The notes under the pieces were generated by a model. The model did not search any database and was not told the DNA's origin. It saw only the letters and a program-made list of their open reading frames with translations. Both the position numbers and the translations under genes were made by a program. 30,809 nucleotides of DNA. It comes from ChocPot-Mid sp043804925. GTDB taxonomy: Bacteria > Bacteroidota > Ignavibacteria > Kapaibacteriales > UBA2268. Within the stretch, counting starts at the first letter, position 1. Every line of letters begins with the position of its first letter. The stretch is taken from contig JAZDIP010000066.1 of assembly GCA_043804925.1 (NCBI GenBank), forward strand, positions 1 through 30,809, read 5' to 3'. Positions 15,321-24,247 of the stretch are shown one piece after another.

Positions 15321-17726
15321 ATGAAACGCTTAATATCTTTCTTGCTGACATTTGTGTTTGCTTATAGTTTTTCGACAGCACAAATTAATCTTTTGGATAA
15401 CAACCAAGGAAAGGACAAGACCTTATCACCATACTTTTTTGTTAAGTCGGATAATCCTGAGGTTGACCAGCTTCCTTTATATCTGACTAAAGCTGATGTT
15501 AATATTGTGGGTGTTATTGCTGATGTTAAAGTAACACAAGTATATAAAAATACCGGTAAAAGCACTCTCGAGGCAATTTATATATTTCCTGCTTCAACAC
15601 GGGCAGCAGTTTATGCAATGACAATGACTATCGGTAACAGAGTTTTGAAAGCCGAGATTCAGGAACGGGAGAAAGCAAGGGAAACTTATGAAAAAGCTAA
15701 GAAGGAAGGTAAGACAGCATCACTGCTCGAGCAGGAAAGACCGAATGTTTTTCAAATGAATGTTGCGAACATAATGCCCGGTGATTCCATTATCGTTGAA
15801 ATGAAATATACCGAGTTACTGGTTCCTACAGACAAAGTTTATGAATTTGTTTATCCGACTGTTGTCGGACCAAGATATTCGAATAAATCATCTGAAAATG
15901 CAAATGATAAGGACAAATTTGTTGAAACACCTTACAAACACGAAGGTGAAAAACCGGATTATAAATTTGATATAAAAGTAAATTTATCATCAGGAGTTCC
16001 ATTGCATGAAGTTACTTGCGGAACACATAAAATACAAGTATCCCAGACTGCAGGGAACCATGCATTCATTGAACTTGATAAAGCAGATGAATTTGGCGGA
16101 AATAAAGATTTTATTTTGAAATATAAGCTGAGCGGAAACAGAATTGAAACAGGTTTGATATTATCACAATCAGGAAAAGAAAAATTCTTTTTACTGATGC
16201 TGCAGCCACCTGCAAAGATTGAACCAAAGGATATTCCATCAAGAGAATATATTTTCATTGTTGATGTATCGGGTTCGATGTACGGTTTCCCCTTGGATGT
16301 ATCGAAAGAAATAATGAAAAATCTATTAGCAGGATTGAAGCCAAATGAAAAATTCAACATCTTGTTTTTTGCAGGAAGTTCCGAAATGCTTTTCGAGAAA
16401 TCTATAGAAGCAAATGATTCGAACCTTAATAAGGCACTGACGATGCTGGAACTTAAAAAAGGAGGTGGTGGAACTGAACTATTACCTGCCTTGAAAAAAG
16501 TAATTGACTATAAGAAAGAAGAAGGTTTTTCAAGAACAATTCTGATATTGACAGACGGATATATTGATGTCGAAGCGGAAACATTCGATTTAATCAGGAA
16601 TAATTTAAAAGATGCAAATGTATTTTCTTATGGCATTGGCAATGGTGTAAACAGGTTCCTGATTGAAGGAATGGCAAGGGCAGGACAGGGAGAACCATTC
16701 ATTGTTACTAATCAGAGAGAGGCAAAGGAACAGGCAGATAAATTTTACAATTATGTGAAGTCTCCAATTATGACAAACATTAATGTGGATTTCGGCAAAT
16801 TCGAAACTTATGATATGGAGCCAAAATCAATACCTGATGTTTTTTCGGACAGACCGATAATTATATTTGGAAAATGGAGGGATGTAGCTGATGGTAACAT
16901 TCGTGTATCAGGGCTTTACGGACAAAAAAGATATTATGTGGATGTTGATATTTTGAAATTTGGAACCAAGGTAGATAATGAAGCATTGAAATATTTGTGG
17001 GCAAGAAATAAGATCGCAGTATTGAATGATTATGCAACTGTTGGTGACAAAGAAAAGTATAAACCCGAAGTTACGGAGCTTGGTTTGAGATATAACCTAC
17101 TTACTGAATATACATCATTTGTTGCTGTTGATTATATTACAAGAAATGAAAATGGAAAGTTAGTTACCGTTAAACAAGCTTTGCCATTACCGGAGGGAGT
17201 TTCGGATTATGCTGTTGGTCAGGATAAAAAAATGTATTCTATGGGAACAGGCGGTTCTGCACCTTTAATGCCTGCTAGTGGTTCGGTTTATCGTGCTACA
17301 GGTGTGATGGCTAAATCTTCCATAAATGCCGTGGAACTTCAAGAAGGTTCTTCCGAAGATATTCAGATGGCACATGACCCTGTTTTTGATATGAAAGAAA
17401 TTCAGAAGAATTTGATTTATCCTGAAGATGCAAGAAAAGCAGGAATAGAAGGAAAAGTTGTTATTCGTACATTGATAGAGAAGGATGGAAGTCCTACTAA
17501 AATACAGGTAGTATTTTCCGATAATTCCCTGCTAGATTCTGCGGCAATAAAGGCAATATTATTAACAAAGTTTGTACCTGCAACAGTTGGAGGAAAAGCC
17601 ACTGCATCTTGGGTTACAATCCCTGTTGTATTCAAATTAAAGGATAAAGACAAAGGATATATAGAAGGAAAAAGTGAAGAAATGTTATTTGGAGTTCTCG
17701 GGAAACATAAGTATTTTAATAATTGA
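15321..17726 (+). CDS. Exported VIT-vWA protein with C-terminal TonB domain
   Basis: The protein has about 801 residues from the ATG at 15321, chosen because GGAGG (15309-15313) lies just upstream and a clear signal peptide follows (MKRLISFLLTFVFAYSFSTAQ). A TTG nine codons earlier is possible but unlikely. Domains in order: VIT (about 40-170, with VTQVYKNTGKSTLEAIYIFP and ERPNVFQMNVANIMPGDSI); von Willebrand A (about 305-480, MIDAS motif DVSGSM and later LTDGYID); then a C-terminal TonB/energy-transducer-type domain (about 693-773, NLIYPEDARKAGIEGKVVIR, IPVVFKLK). VIT-vWA proteins bind other proteins through a metal site. The TonB_C fusion suggests a periplasmic or outer-membrane contact (inference). 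It stands alone between the repeat spacer and a convergent gene pair. Confidence 0.9.
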   Translation: MKRLISFLLTFVFAYSFSTAQINLLDNNQGKDKTLSPYFFVKSDNPEVDQLPLYLTKADVNIVGVIADVKVTQVYKNTGKSTLEAIYIFPASTRAAVYAMTMTIGNRVLKAEIQEREKARETYEKAKKEGKTASLLEQERPNVFQMNVANIMPGDSIIVEMKYTELLVPTDKVYEFVYPTVVGPRYSNKSSENANDKDKFVETPYKHEGEKPDYKFDIKVNLSSGVPLHEVTCGTHKIQVSQTAGNHAFIELDKADEFGGNKDFILKYKLSGNRIETGLILSQSGKEKFFLLMLQPPAKIEPKDIPSREYIFIVDVSGSMYGFPLDVSKEIMKNLLAGLKPNEKFNILFFAGSSEMLFEKSIEANDSNLNKALTMLELKKGGGGTELLPALKKVIDYKKEEGFSRTILILTDGYIDVEAETFDLIRNNLKDANVFSYGIGNGVNRFLIEGMARAGQGEPFIVTNQREAKEQADKFYNYVKSPIMTNINVDFGKFETYDMEPKSIPDVFSDRPIIIFGKWRDVADGNIRVSGLYGQKRYYVDVDILKFGTKVDNEALKYLWARNKIAVLNDYATVGDKEKYKPEVTELGLRYNLLTEYTSFVAVDYITRNENGKLVTVKQALPLPEGVSDYAVGQDKKMYSMGTGGSAPLMPASGSVYRATGVMAKSSINAVELQEGSSEDIQMAHDPVFDMKEIQKNLIYPEDARKAGIEGKVVIRTLIEKDGSPTKIQVVFSDNSLLDSAAIKAILLTKFVPATVGGKATASWVTIPVVFKLKDKDKGYIEGKSEEMLFGVLGKHKYFNN

Positions 17727-17741
17727 ATGGTTTCTGTATTA

Positions 17742-17766
17742 TCATTCTGAACGCATTGAAGAATTT
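17742..17766 (+). repeat. Short dispersed-type intergenic sequence (tcattctgaacgcattgaag)
   Basis: The string tcattctgaacgcattgaag plus aattt lies just after the VIT gene. I recall this phrase (cattctgaacgnantgaagaat) as a dispersed intergenic repeat of Bacteroidetes-related genomes. There is only one copy in this window, so support here is weak. Confidence 0.35.
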
Positions 17767-17837
17767 AGTTTGATTCATTTTCAATTTTCAATTAAAAATT
17801 CATTTTTTACAATGTTAAATTTAAGGAATTTTTTCGA

Positions 17838-19916
17838 TTAATACTTTACAAATGTTGATGACGAATTATTGTAACGAACAAAATATATACCATCGAAAAA
17901 TTCCGATATATCAATTCGTAAGGACACATTGTCACGATTACTTCGGGATTCCCATACTGACAAAAGACATTCACCGAAGATGTTGTATATATGAACTTCA
18001 TTTTGTAGGGGCACATTGCAATGTGCCCCTACAGTTATTTCGATGTAATCGGTTGCGGGATTGGGATAAATCCTGATTTCCTGATTAAGTAATACATCAT
18101 TTTTTACATCAGTAATATCAAAATAATAATCGTCAGAAATATTACTACAGCCATGTTCATCAGATATTTCAACTTTGTATGTTCCGGTCTTATCCGGTTT
18201 ATAAGTTTGTTTTACTGCATCAGGTATTGCTTCATTCTCTAAGTACCATTGATAAGAACTTGCATATGTTGAGTATAATAGTTTAGAAGTTTCTTGTATT
18301 TTTGGTTTTTCAGGTAATGGAAATACTTCAAAAATATCTGTGGCACTCTTTGTACATCCATCTTCAGAAGTGAATATATAGTTAATCTCATGTTTACCTA
18401 AACCGGCTGTTGAAGGATGAAATATCCCGTCTTCGACTCCAACACCTAAATAAACTCCACCAACAGGTGTACCTCCGTTTATCACAAATTCTTCTTCATC
18501 CAAGCAAAATTCATTGTCATCACAATTAAAAGTAACTTCAGGTAACGGAAAGACAGTTACCATTACATTTGAAGTCCCCGAATTGTCATTTTTATCTTTC
18601 ACTGTTAAAATATATTCAGTTGAACTTTCGGGTTTAGCCCATGTCTCGAAAAAATTTGGATTTGATAAACCACTTACAGGACTCCAGTGATAATTGTAAG
18701 GAGGATTATCGCCGGTCATCTCCTTTTTTAATCCGATCAGAACTGAATCACCCTGACAAATTGAAACATTTTTTTCTTTCATGTCCAGGATTAATGCACC
18801 TTCAGGAGAAACAGTTATCGTTACTTTAGTCTTTTCATTCGAAAAACAAGCTGTTATTAAATTAAACGACTCAACATATAAAATTGTGTCCTTTTTTAAT
18901 TTCTTCAATTCTAAAGTATCTTTCACTGCAAATGGAGTAATATCAGTAATTTTTTTATACCATCTATAAGTACAATTAGGCGGACCTTTCGGTTTTAAAA
19001 CTGCGGTTCCATCATACGCTATTGTAGTATCCGAAATTATTGGTTTTGATGGTACAGGTTTAATTTCAATATTCATACTAATTGAATCTTTACAACCTGT
19101 AACAGAATTTGTCTGAATCAGTTTCACAGAGCCGCTTGTTCCTGTTCCCCATATAACATTAACAGCACTGCTGTCAGCAGGTCCGAAAATTTTACCTCCT
19201 GTTATTTCCCAAAGGTTGGTCAAATTAGCATCAATTGTTCCTACATAGCTTGACTGGCTTTCCTCACAAACAGATGAAAGACCGTTTGAAATTTGTGGTT
19301 TAGGCAAAGGATTTATCATAATTGACATCTCGGCAGAATCTTGGCATCCGGAAGCTGAATTCGTTTGAATTAGTTTAACTTTTCCGTTCGTGCCTGTTCC
19401 CCAATTTACTTCAATTAATGAACCGTCATTTGAACCATTGATTGTACCACCGCTGACTATCCAAAGATTGGTGGCCACTTCTTCAACAGTTCCGGTGTAT
19501 GTAGTTTGACTCTCAGCACAGACGAAATTTGAACCACCGGTTATTTGTGGATTAGGTGCCGGGTTTATAGTTATATTTTTTGTTGTAGAGTCGTTGCACC
19601 CCGAAGACTTTAAATGAATAAGTTTCAAAGTTCCGTTAGAACCTGTTCCCCAATTGACAGTAACATTTTGTTGATTCGAAGCACCATTGATTGTACCTCC
19701 TGTTACTTCCCATTTATAAGAAACAGAAGCATCTGCGTTACTCTGATATGTAACATTAGAACCTTCACAAGCCGAATTTCCTCCTCCTGAAATCTGCGGA
19801 TTCGGCATAGCAAGAATTTTAAATACAGAAGAAGTATCCATCTGATAATTTTCTGCAATTAATAAATCAGACAATAAAAAATTAAAAAACAATATAATAA
19901 TAATTTTTTGTTTCAT
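17838..19916 (-). CDS. Secreted PKD-like repeat protein with T9SS sorting domain
   Basis: The protein has 692 residues and an N-terminal signal segment (MKQKIIIILFFNFLLSDLLIAE). Three tandem PKD/Ig-like repeats of roughly 85 residues follow (NPQISGGGNSACEGSNVTYQ, WEVTGGTING, VNWGTGSNGTLKLI.....GC.DS), then two or three more diverged Ig-like domains (SICQGDSVLIGL, YHWSPVSGLSNPNF, YQWYLENEAIPD). The last 85 or so residues are a type A sorting domain (RIYPNPATDYIEITV...VHIYNIFGE...IDISEFFDGIYFVRY...FVKY). It should be a surface or released protein exported by the type IX system. A 30-bp palindrome adds VGAHCNVPLQ in frame inside this sorting domain. It starts 4 bp after the FISUMP gene, so the two are one operon. 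No enzymatic domain is seen. Confidence 0.88.
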   Translation of the reverse strand: MKQKIIIILFFNFLLSDLLIAENYQMDTSSVFKILAMPNPQISGGGNSACEGSNVTYQSNADASVSYKWEVTGGTINGASNQQNVTVNWGTGSNGTLKLIHLKSSGCNDSTTKNITINPAPNPQITGGSNFVCAESQTTYTGTVEEVATNLWIVSGGTINGSNDGSLIEVNWGTGTNGKVKLIQTNSASGCQDSAEMSIMINPLPKPQISNGLSSVCEESQSSYVGTIDANLTNLWEITGGKIFGPADSSAVNVIWGTGTSGSVKLIQTNSVTGCKDSISMNIEIKPVPSKPIISDTTIAYDGTAVLKPKGPPNCTYRWYKKITDITPFAVKDTLELKKLKKDTILYVESFNLITACFSNEKTKVTITVSPEGALILDMKEKNVSICQGDSVLIGLKKEMTGDNPPYNYHWSPVSGLSNPNFFETWAKPESSTEYILTVKDKNDNSGTSNVMVTVFPLPEVTFNCDDNEFCLDEEEFVINGGTPVGGVYLGVGVEDGIFHPSTAGLGKHEINYIFTSEDGCTKSATDIFEVFPLPEKPKIQETSKLLYSTYASSYQWYLENEAIPDAVKQTYKPDKTGTYKVEISDEHGCSNISDDYYFDITDVKNDVLLNQEIRIYPNPATDYIEITVGAHCNVPLQNEVHIYNIFGECLLSVWESRSNRDNVSLRIDISEFFDGIYFVRYNNSSSTFVKY
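18004..18033. repeat. Perfect 30-bp palindrome inside the T9SS sorting domain
   Basis: TGTAGGGGCACATTG is followed directly by its exact reverse complement, giving a 30-bp perfect palindrome at 18004-18033. It is GC-rich in an AT-rich gene. Read in the coding frame it gives VGAHCNVPLQ between YIEIT and NEVHIYNIFGE, where sorting domains normally run on without a break. Confidence 0.95.
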
Positions 19917-19920
19917 TAAA

Positions 19921-20838
19921 TCAATCTCTAATACACCTCACTGAAAAGCCATGTCCTTTGTCTCCGTAATCTCTAAATGTTTTTGCCTGGTCAAAAATCA
20001 AATACCTGGACCATGCATTATTCGTACTGTAAGTTGAAGATGTCCAAAATTGCGTGCCGTCCCCAAGATAGTAGTAAGAGCCATTCCCATCATTCCTCCA
20101 CCCTGAAGGCAAAGCCGTAAATCCACTTTCATTTGTAGCACCTGTATTTGGACTTTTCCAATGAGAAGTTCCTGCTTCTTTTAGTTTTCCACCTTCATTT
20201 GTTCCTCGCCATCCGGTATTGTCCGCCTGAGTTTGAGTCATACCAAGACACGTTTCTAAAGTCTTCCACTCTGTATCGCTTGGAATATGCCAGCCCTGCG
20301 GAGCTAAGCCGCGTGCATCATTAACTGCATACCAATTATAAAGCTTACCGTATATTGCTCCGTTTGCTGGGTCATTGTTATAATAACACCAAGCTCCTGT
20401 AGTAAGAGTCATCCATGTTGACATATCACGAACTTCGGGAATGGAATCACCGTTGCGGTAATGGTCAACATTTAAATTTGAAGTTGCCCATTTCTCAATG
20501 CATCCACCCGCAGCAAGAGGTGCTATTACTCTTGCGATGCAGTTCTCACTTGGTGTGTTTGGTACAGTCCAATCATAAGATAAACCGGTTGCATTTGTTG
20601 TTATGGTTATCCAATTAGCACCTCCGTTAGTTGAGTATTCTATTGTAACCACTTCTGAGGCATCCACACCTTCCCACTGAATTTCAAAAACTTTTCCAAC
20701 GCAAAGCTCTTCGTTGTTTTCCAGAGTTTTAAATTTAATTGTAGTTGCTAGTATGCGGTCATTTTTTTCCTGAGCTAATAGATGGCTATTGGCAGTAAAT
20801 ATAAATGTTAATAACAATATTAATATTTTTAAACTCAT
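19921..20838 (-). CDS. Exported FISUMP-domain protein
   Basis: The protein has 305 residues and a signal peptide (MSLKILILLLTFIFTANSHLLAQ). Residues about 45-115 are an Ig-like domain (FEIQWEGVDASEVVTIEYST, NWITI, YDWTVPN). Residues about 135-305 form a FISUMP (Fibrobacter succinogenes major paralogous) domain with YGKLYNWYAVNDARGLAPQG, WHIPSDTEWKTLE, GFTALPSGWR, FWTSS and GFSVRCIRD. This fold is related to formylglycine-generating-enzyme/C-type-lectin-like domains, but no catalytic cysteines of that enzyme are evident. Surface carbohydrate or protein binding is a common guess (inference). It is the first gene of a two-gene unit with the PKD/T9SS protein (4-bp gap) and has no sorting domain of its own. 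Confidence 0.88.
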   Translation of the reverse strand: MSLKILILLLTFIFTANSHLLAQEKNDRILATTIKFKTLENNEELCVGKVFEIQWEGVDASEVVTIEYSTNGGANWITITTNATGLSYDWTVPNTPSENCIARVIAPLAAGGCIEKWATSNLNVDHYRNGDSIPEVRDMSTWMTLTTGAWCYYNNDPANGAIYGKLYNWYAVNDARGLAPQGWHIPSDTEWKTLETCLGMTQTQADNTGWRGTNEGGKLKEAGTSHWKSPNTGATNESGFTALPSGWRNDGNGSYYYLGDGTQFWTSSTYSTNNAWSRYLIFDQAKTFRDYGDKGHGFSVRCIRD

Positions 20839-21158
20839 TATAACAATTTAAAATGTTGAAATTTAAATATTTCAAAAATATTAAAAAATTGAATTATATA
20901 ATTAGAAAATTTAAAAACTTAATTTATTCAAATCTTTCCATGACATCAAGTATCCTTTGGATTTTTCATATTCTTATCTATAATAAAGACTAAAATATTG
21001 AATTAATCAGTTCTTCTACATTTTTTAAAAAAGTACAACTATGCAATACAATTGCAAAATTGTACGAATTTTATTTCTTCGATTTCAAGAATATTTCCTC
21101 CTTCTTCTCCTCCTCCGGTGATTTCCACTTCGTGAATTGATAATTCATTAAAATTAAT
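20839..21158. other. AT-rich spacer with a possible coding remnant
   Basis: 20839-21038 shows nothing beyond AT-rich sequence and presumably holds the FISUMP gene promoter. 21039-21158 on the minus strand is an open stretch of 39 codons in the same frame as the preceding gene, directly after its stop. It has protein-like composition (NELSIHEVEITGGGEEGG, ILEIEEIKF) but no start codon in that frame. It may be a decayed 3' extension. Confidence 0.4.
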
Positions 21159-21854
21159 TTAAGGATAACCTGCCTCAAAAACTTTTTTCAATCGCCATTT
21201 ATTTTCTTTTATTATAAATAAAAAAGTTAAGTTTTTATTACTGTTTTTAGCTTGAATTTCAATATCATTATCTATCACTTTTTCAGTATATAAATCATAA
21301 CCATAATTAAAGTAGTAAAAATAATAATTATTTTTAAATTCTTTTATGGTTTTAATCAAATAATTTTTAAATTCACTATCATTTAAATCCTGTTCGGAAT
21401 AAAATTCTAGTGAATCCGGAAAATTTATTATGTGTGAAACCAATTTGAAATTATTTGATAAATCATTTGGATTGAAGTTTCCTTTTGGAATAAAATTTTT
21501 AAAATTACCACTTCTTTCAAAAATAAAACTGAATTTTCTATTTGTTTTTTTTGATTTCACCTTAAACATTTGAACATGAAGTTGCGAATCTAATTCTGTT
21601 AAATACCAGTCATCACTAATAATATCATAGCCATTTTCATACTCAACTTTAAAAAAAGCAGCAAATCCTGCTTTCATGCTCTCATCAACGTTGTGAGTTT
21701 GATCAGATAGCATTAATTCAGGATTATTAAGCATAGCTTTTAGTTTAACTGAGTTATCAACATTTTGAGAATAACAATTTGAAGAAATTAATATAAATAA
21801 TAATATTAAAGTTATATATATTTTTTTAAGTTTCAATAAAAATGGGATTATCAT
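21159..21854 (-). CDS. Unknown exported protein
   Basis: This 231-residue protein is not recognised. A hydrophobic N-terminus (about residues 12-28, ITLILLFILISSNCYSQ) looks like a Sec signal with cleavage after CYS/Q. The -1 residue before the Cys is Asn, so a lipoprotein box is not convincing. The mature part is rich in Asn, Lys, Phe and Tyr. It has a mid region on a membrane-independent pattern (FKVKSKKTNRKFSFIFERSG) and ends KENKWRLKKVFEAGYP, a short 'calculation of force from a W-L-K' ending seen in NTF2-like or DUF-type exported proteins (weak). It lies upstream of the FISUMP unit on the same strand but 320 bp away, so separate transcription is likely. Confidence 0.7.
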   Translation of the reverse strand: MIIPFLLKLKKIYITLILLFILISSNCYSQNVDNSVKLKAMLNNPELMLSDQTHNVDESMKAGFAAFFKVEYENGYDIISDDWYLTELDSQLHVQMFKVKSKKTNRKFSFIFERSGNFKNFIPKGNFNPNDLSNNFKLVSHIINFPDSLEFYSEQDLNDSEFKNYLIKTIKEFKNNYYFYYFNYGYDLYTEKVIDNDIEIQAKNSNKNLTFLFIIKENKWRLKKVFEAGYP

Positions 21855-22069
21855 AACTGTCTCATAAAATATTTTTAATAATTTCTAAAATAATGACCAT
21901 TGACCAGTTTAAATTTAAGGAATTTTTTCATAAAACTTCAATGATTATTGAAAAATTGTTCTTTGCGGTTCTCGGACTTGGTTTTATTCCCCCACAAATC
22001 AAAATATTATACAGGAAATTTCGTAGTTTAGTTGATTAGATTTATTACAATTAATGGAATGTTTTAAGT

Positions 22070-23902
22070 ATGTGTGGAATAGTTGGATATATAGGTAACC
22101 GCAAAGCTTCTTCTTTGCTGATGAATGGATTGAAACGCCTGGAATACCGCGGTTATGACTCTGCCGGTATAGCAATGATTAATAATGGTAACATCGAGAA
22201 TTTCAAGCGTTCCGGCAAAGTTAAGCAGCTTGAGGATTTAATCAGGAACAAGGTATTTGATTCGACTATAGGCATAGCACATACACGATGGGCAACTCAC
22301 GGTGTCCCAAATGATATTAATGCTCATCCACACGTTGACAATTCAGGAAATATCTCCTTAGTCCATAACGGCATTATTGAAAACTATTCAGCTTTGAAGA
22401 AAAAACTACTTCAGATGGGATATACTTTCTATTCAGATACCGATTCAGAAGTGCTTGTGGTTTTTATTGGTGCATTGTACGACAAACTGAAAAATCTGGA
22501 AGAAGCAGTACGTTTGGCTCTTTCTGAAGTTGACGGTACTTTTGGGATAGTTGTCATTTCTTCATACGAACCTGATAAATTGATTGCGGCTCGTCGCGGC
22601 AGTCCTATGGTTTTAGGAGTCGGTGAAGGAGAGTATATTCTTGCATCTGATGCTTCTGCAATTATTCAGCATACAAGAAATGCAGTCTATATTTCTGACA
22701 ACGAAATGGCTATCATCGGCAGAAATTCATTCGAGACCAAAACAATTGACAACGAGTCAACTCAAAATAAAATTCATCAGATTGATTGGGATTTGGAGCA
22801 AATCGAAAAAGGCGGTTTCAAGTATTTCATGCTTAAGGAAATTTACGAACAACCCCAAACCTTTCAGGAAGCTCATCGAGGACGTCTGTTGGCACAGCAG
22901 GGTAATGTACGCCTAGGAGGTCTCAGACAAGTTGAAGAAAAGCTTCGTAAATCAAAACGAATAATCATCACTGCCTGCGGCACATCATGGCATGCGGCTC
23001 TTGTCGGCGAATACATGATTGAAAACCTTGCTCAAATACCCGTTGAGGTTGAGTATGCCTCAGAATTTCGCTACCGAAATGCTGTTCTCGGTCCTGACGA
23101 TATTGTAATCGCAATTTCACAAAGCGGTGAAACAGCAGATACATTAGCCGCTGTAAAAGAAGCTAAGACCAAAGGAGCTACAGCATTGGGAATAGTTAAC
23201 GTCGTAGGAAGTTCTATTGCAAGAGAAACCGAAGCAGGTATTTATATACACGCAGGTCCTGAAATAGGAGTTGCTTCAACAAAGGCATTTACATCTCAAT
23301 TATCCGTTTTGACATTGCTTGCACTTTATTTGGGAAGAATGAGAACTCTATCACAAAGTGACGGGAAAAGAATTTCATCGGCAATACTCGACATTCCTGC
23401 TCAGATGGAAAAAATACTGGCTCAGGAAGAGAAAATCAGAAATATCGCAAAACAATTTTTAAAAGTTAAAAACTTTCTTTATCTCGGCAGGGGATTTAAT
23501 TTCCCGACTGCACTTGAGGGTGCTTTGAAGCTTAAGGAAATTTCATATATTCATGCCGAGGGTTATCCTGCGGCAGAAATGAAGCACGGACCTATTGCAC
23601 TGATTGATGATAACATGCCTGTAGTTGTTATAGCCATTAAAGATGAAATTCACGATAAAGTTCTCTCAAACATTCAGGAAGTCCGCTCTCGCAACGGCAA
23701 AGTAATAGCTATTGCCACAGAAGGTGACGAGGAAATCAAAAAGTTTGCTGAACATGTTATCTATGTTCCTGACACAATACCCATGTTGACACCTGTTTTG
23801 GCAGTCATTCCATTGCAGTTGATGGCATACTTCATAGCTGATGAGTTAGGCAAGGATGTTGACAAACCGAGGAATCTCGCAAAAAGCGTTACGGTGGAGT
23901 GA
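22070..23902 (+). CDS. glmS: Glutamine-fructose-6-phosphate aminotransferase (isomerizing)
   Basis: GlmS makes glucosamine-6-phosphate from fructose-6-phosphate and glutamine, the entry step to peptidoglycan and LPS amino sugars. The 610-residue chain is full length. The glutaminase half starts MCGIVGYIG with the nucleophile Cys2 freed after Met removal, and has EYRGYDSAG, HTRWATHG and HNGIIENY. The two SIS domains carry CGTSWHA, SQSGETADTL, ASTKAFTSQ and EMKHGPIALID, and the end DKPRNLAKSVTVE is the conserved substrate-loop tail. I see no glmS ribozyme core upstream. It is flanked by repeat-filled spacers and is apparently monocistronic. Confidence 0.98.
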   Translation: MCGIVGYIGNRKASSLLMNGLKRLEYRGYDSAGIAMINNGNIENFKRSGKVKQLEDLIRNKVFDSTIGIAHTRWATHGVPNDINAHPHVDNSGNISLVHNGIIENYSALKKKLLQMGYTFYSDTDSEVLVVFIGALYDKLKNLEEAVRLALSEVDGTFGIVVISSYEPDKLIAARRGSPMVLGVGEGEYILASDASAIIQHTRNAVYISDNEMAIIGRNSFETKTIDNESTQNKIHQIDWDLEQIEKGGFKYFMLKEIYEQPQTFQEAHRGRLLAQQGNVRLGGLRQVEEKLRKSKRIIITACGTSWHAALVGEYMIENLAQIPVEVEYASEFRYRNAVLGPDDIVIAISQSGETADTLAAVKEAKTKGATALGIVNVVGSSIARETEAGIYIHAGPEIGVASTKAFTSQLSVLTLLALYLGRMRTLSQSDGKRISSAILDIPAQMEKILAQEEKIRNIAKQFLKVKNFLYLGRGFNFPTALEGALKLKEISYIHAEGYPAAEMKHGPIALIDDNMPVVVIAIKDEIHDKVLSNIQEVRSRNGKVIAIATEGDEEIKKFAEHVIYVPDTIPMLTPVLAVIPLQLMAYFIADELGKDVDKPRNLAKSVTVE

Positions 23903-24247
23903 TTACTAATTACGAATTACGAATTACGAATTTTGGAGAAGGGAAAAAGGAGAAGGGATTTTAGTCGTTAGTCGCCAGTCGTTAGTCGGCAGTTTTTTAT
24001 TGGAAGGGTGAAAACGTGAAAATGTAGAATTGAAGGCAATTACACAGAGTTCCACAGAGATGGCACAGAGCTACACTGAGATTTTTACCCCAAAGGGATT
24101 GAATTTTTTTGTTTAATAATTTGATTTTAAAAAAATTGATTAAAAATTGAAAATTATCCCAGAGGGATAAAGAAAATAAATCAGCGAAATCAGTAGTTCA
24201 GATTTTTTCTTTCTTCTATATTCTATTTTCTGTGTTCTAAAGCCGGT
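23903..24247. repeat. Repeat-filled spacer between glmS and the cobalamin gene
   Basis: 23908-23928 is three copies of aattacg. 23964-23991 is four heptamers gtcgtta/gtcgcca/gtcgtta/gtcggca. 24008-24023 is two octamers gtgaaaac/gtgaaaat, the unit of the 14903 array. 24050-24168 is one copy of the long dispersed element described separately. No gene is visible. Confidence 0.85.
24050..24168 (+). repeat. Dispersed intergenic element, copy 1 (about 119 bp)
   Basis: The element runs from ttccacagaga...ggcacagag through ccaaagggattgaa, an AT-rich core (ttaataatttgattttaaaa...) and a final cccagagggat. An inverted, nearly identical copy lies at 30602-30719. It contains two small dyads, CCCaaaGGG and TCCCagaGGGA, one on each side of the core. 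Confidence 0.9.

Noticed and set aside
15959..16360. 133-codon minus-strand frame inside the VIT-vWA gene
   Set aside because: It runs antisense to the vWA domain coding region and has no plausible start or composition.
17817..21929. 19-bp match aaatttaaggaattttttc at 17817-17835 and 21911-21929 as a repeat family
   Set aside because: It is short and AT-rich, with no extension of similarity on either side; it may be chance or the edge of an old repeat.
21930..22069. glmS ribozyme upstream of glmS
   Set aside because: No conserved ribozyme core or pseudoknot could be found in the short leader; the ribozyme is also mainly a Firmicutes feature.
22623..22916. 97-codon plus-strand frame inside glmS
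   Set aside because: It lies out of frame within a conserved part of glmS and has no ribosome site.
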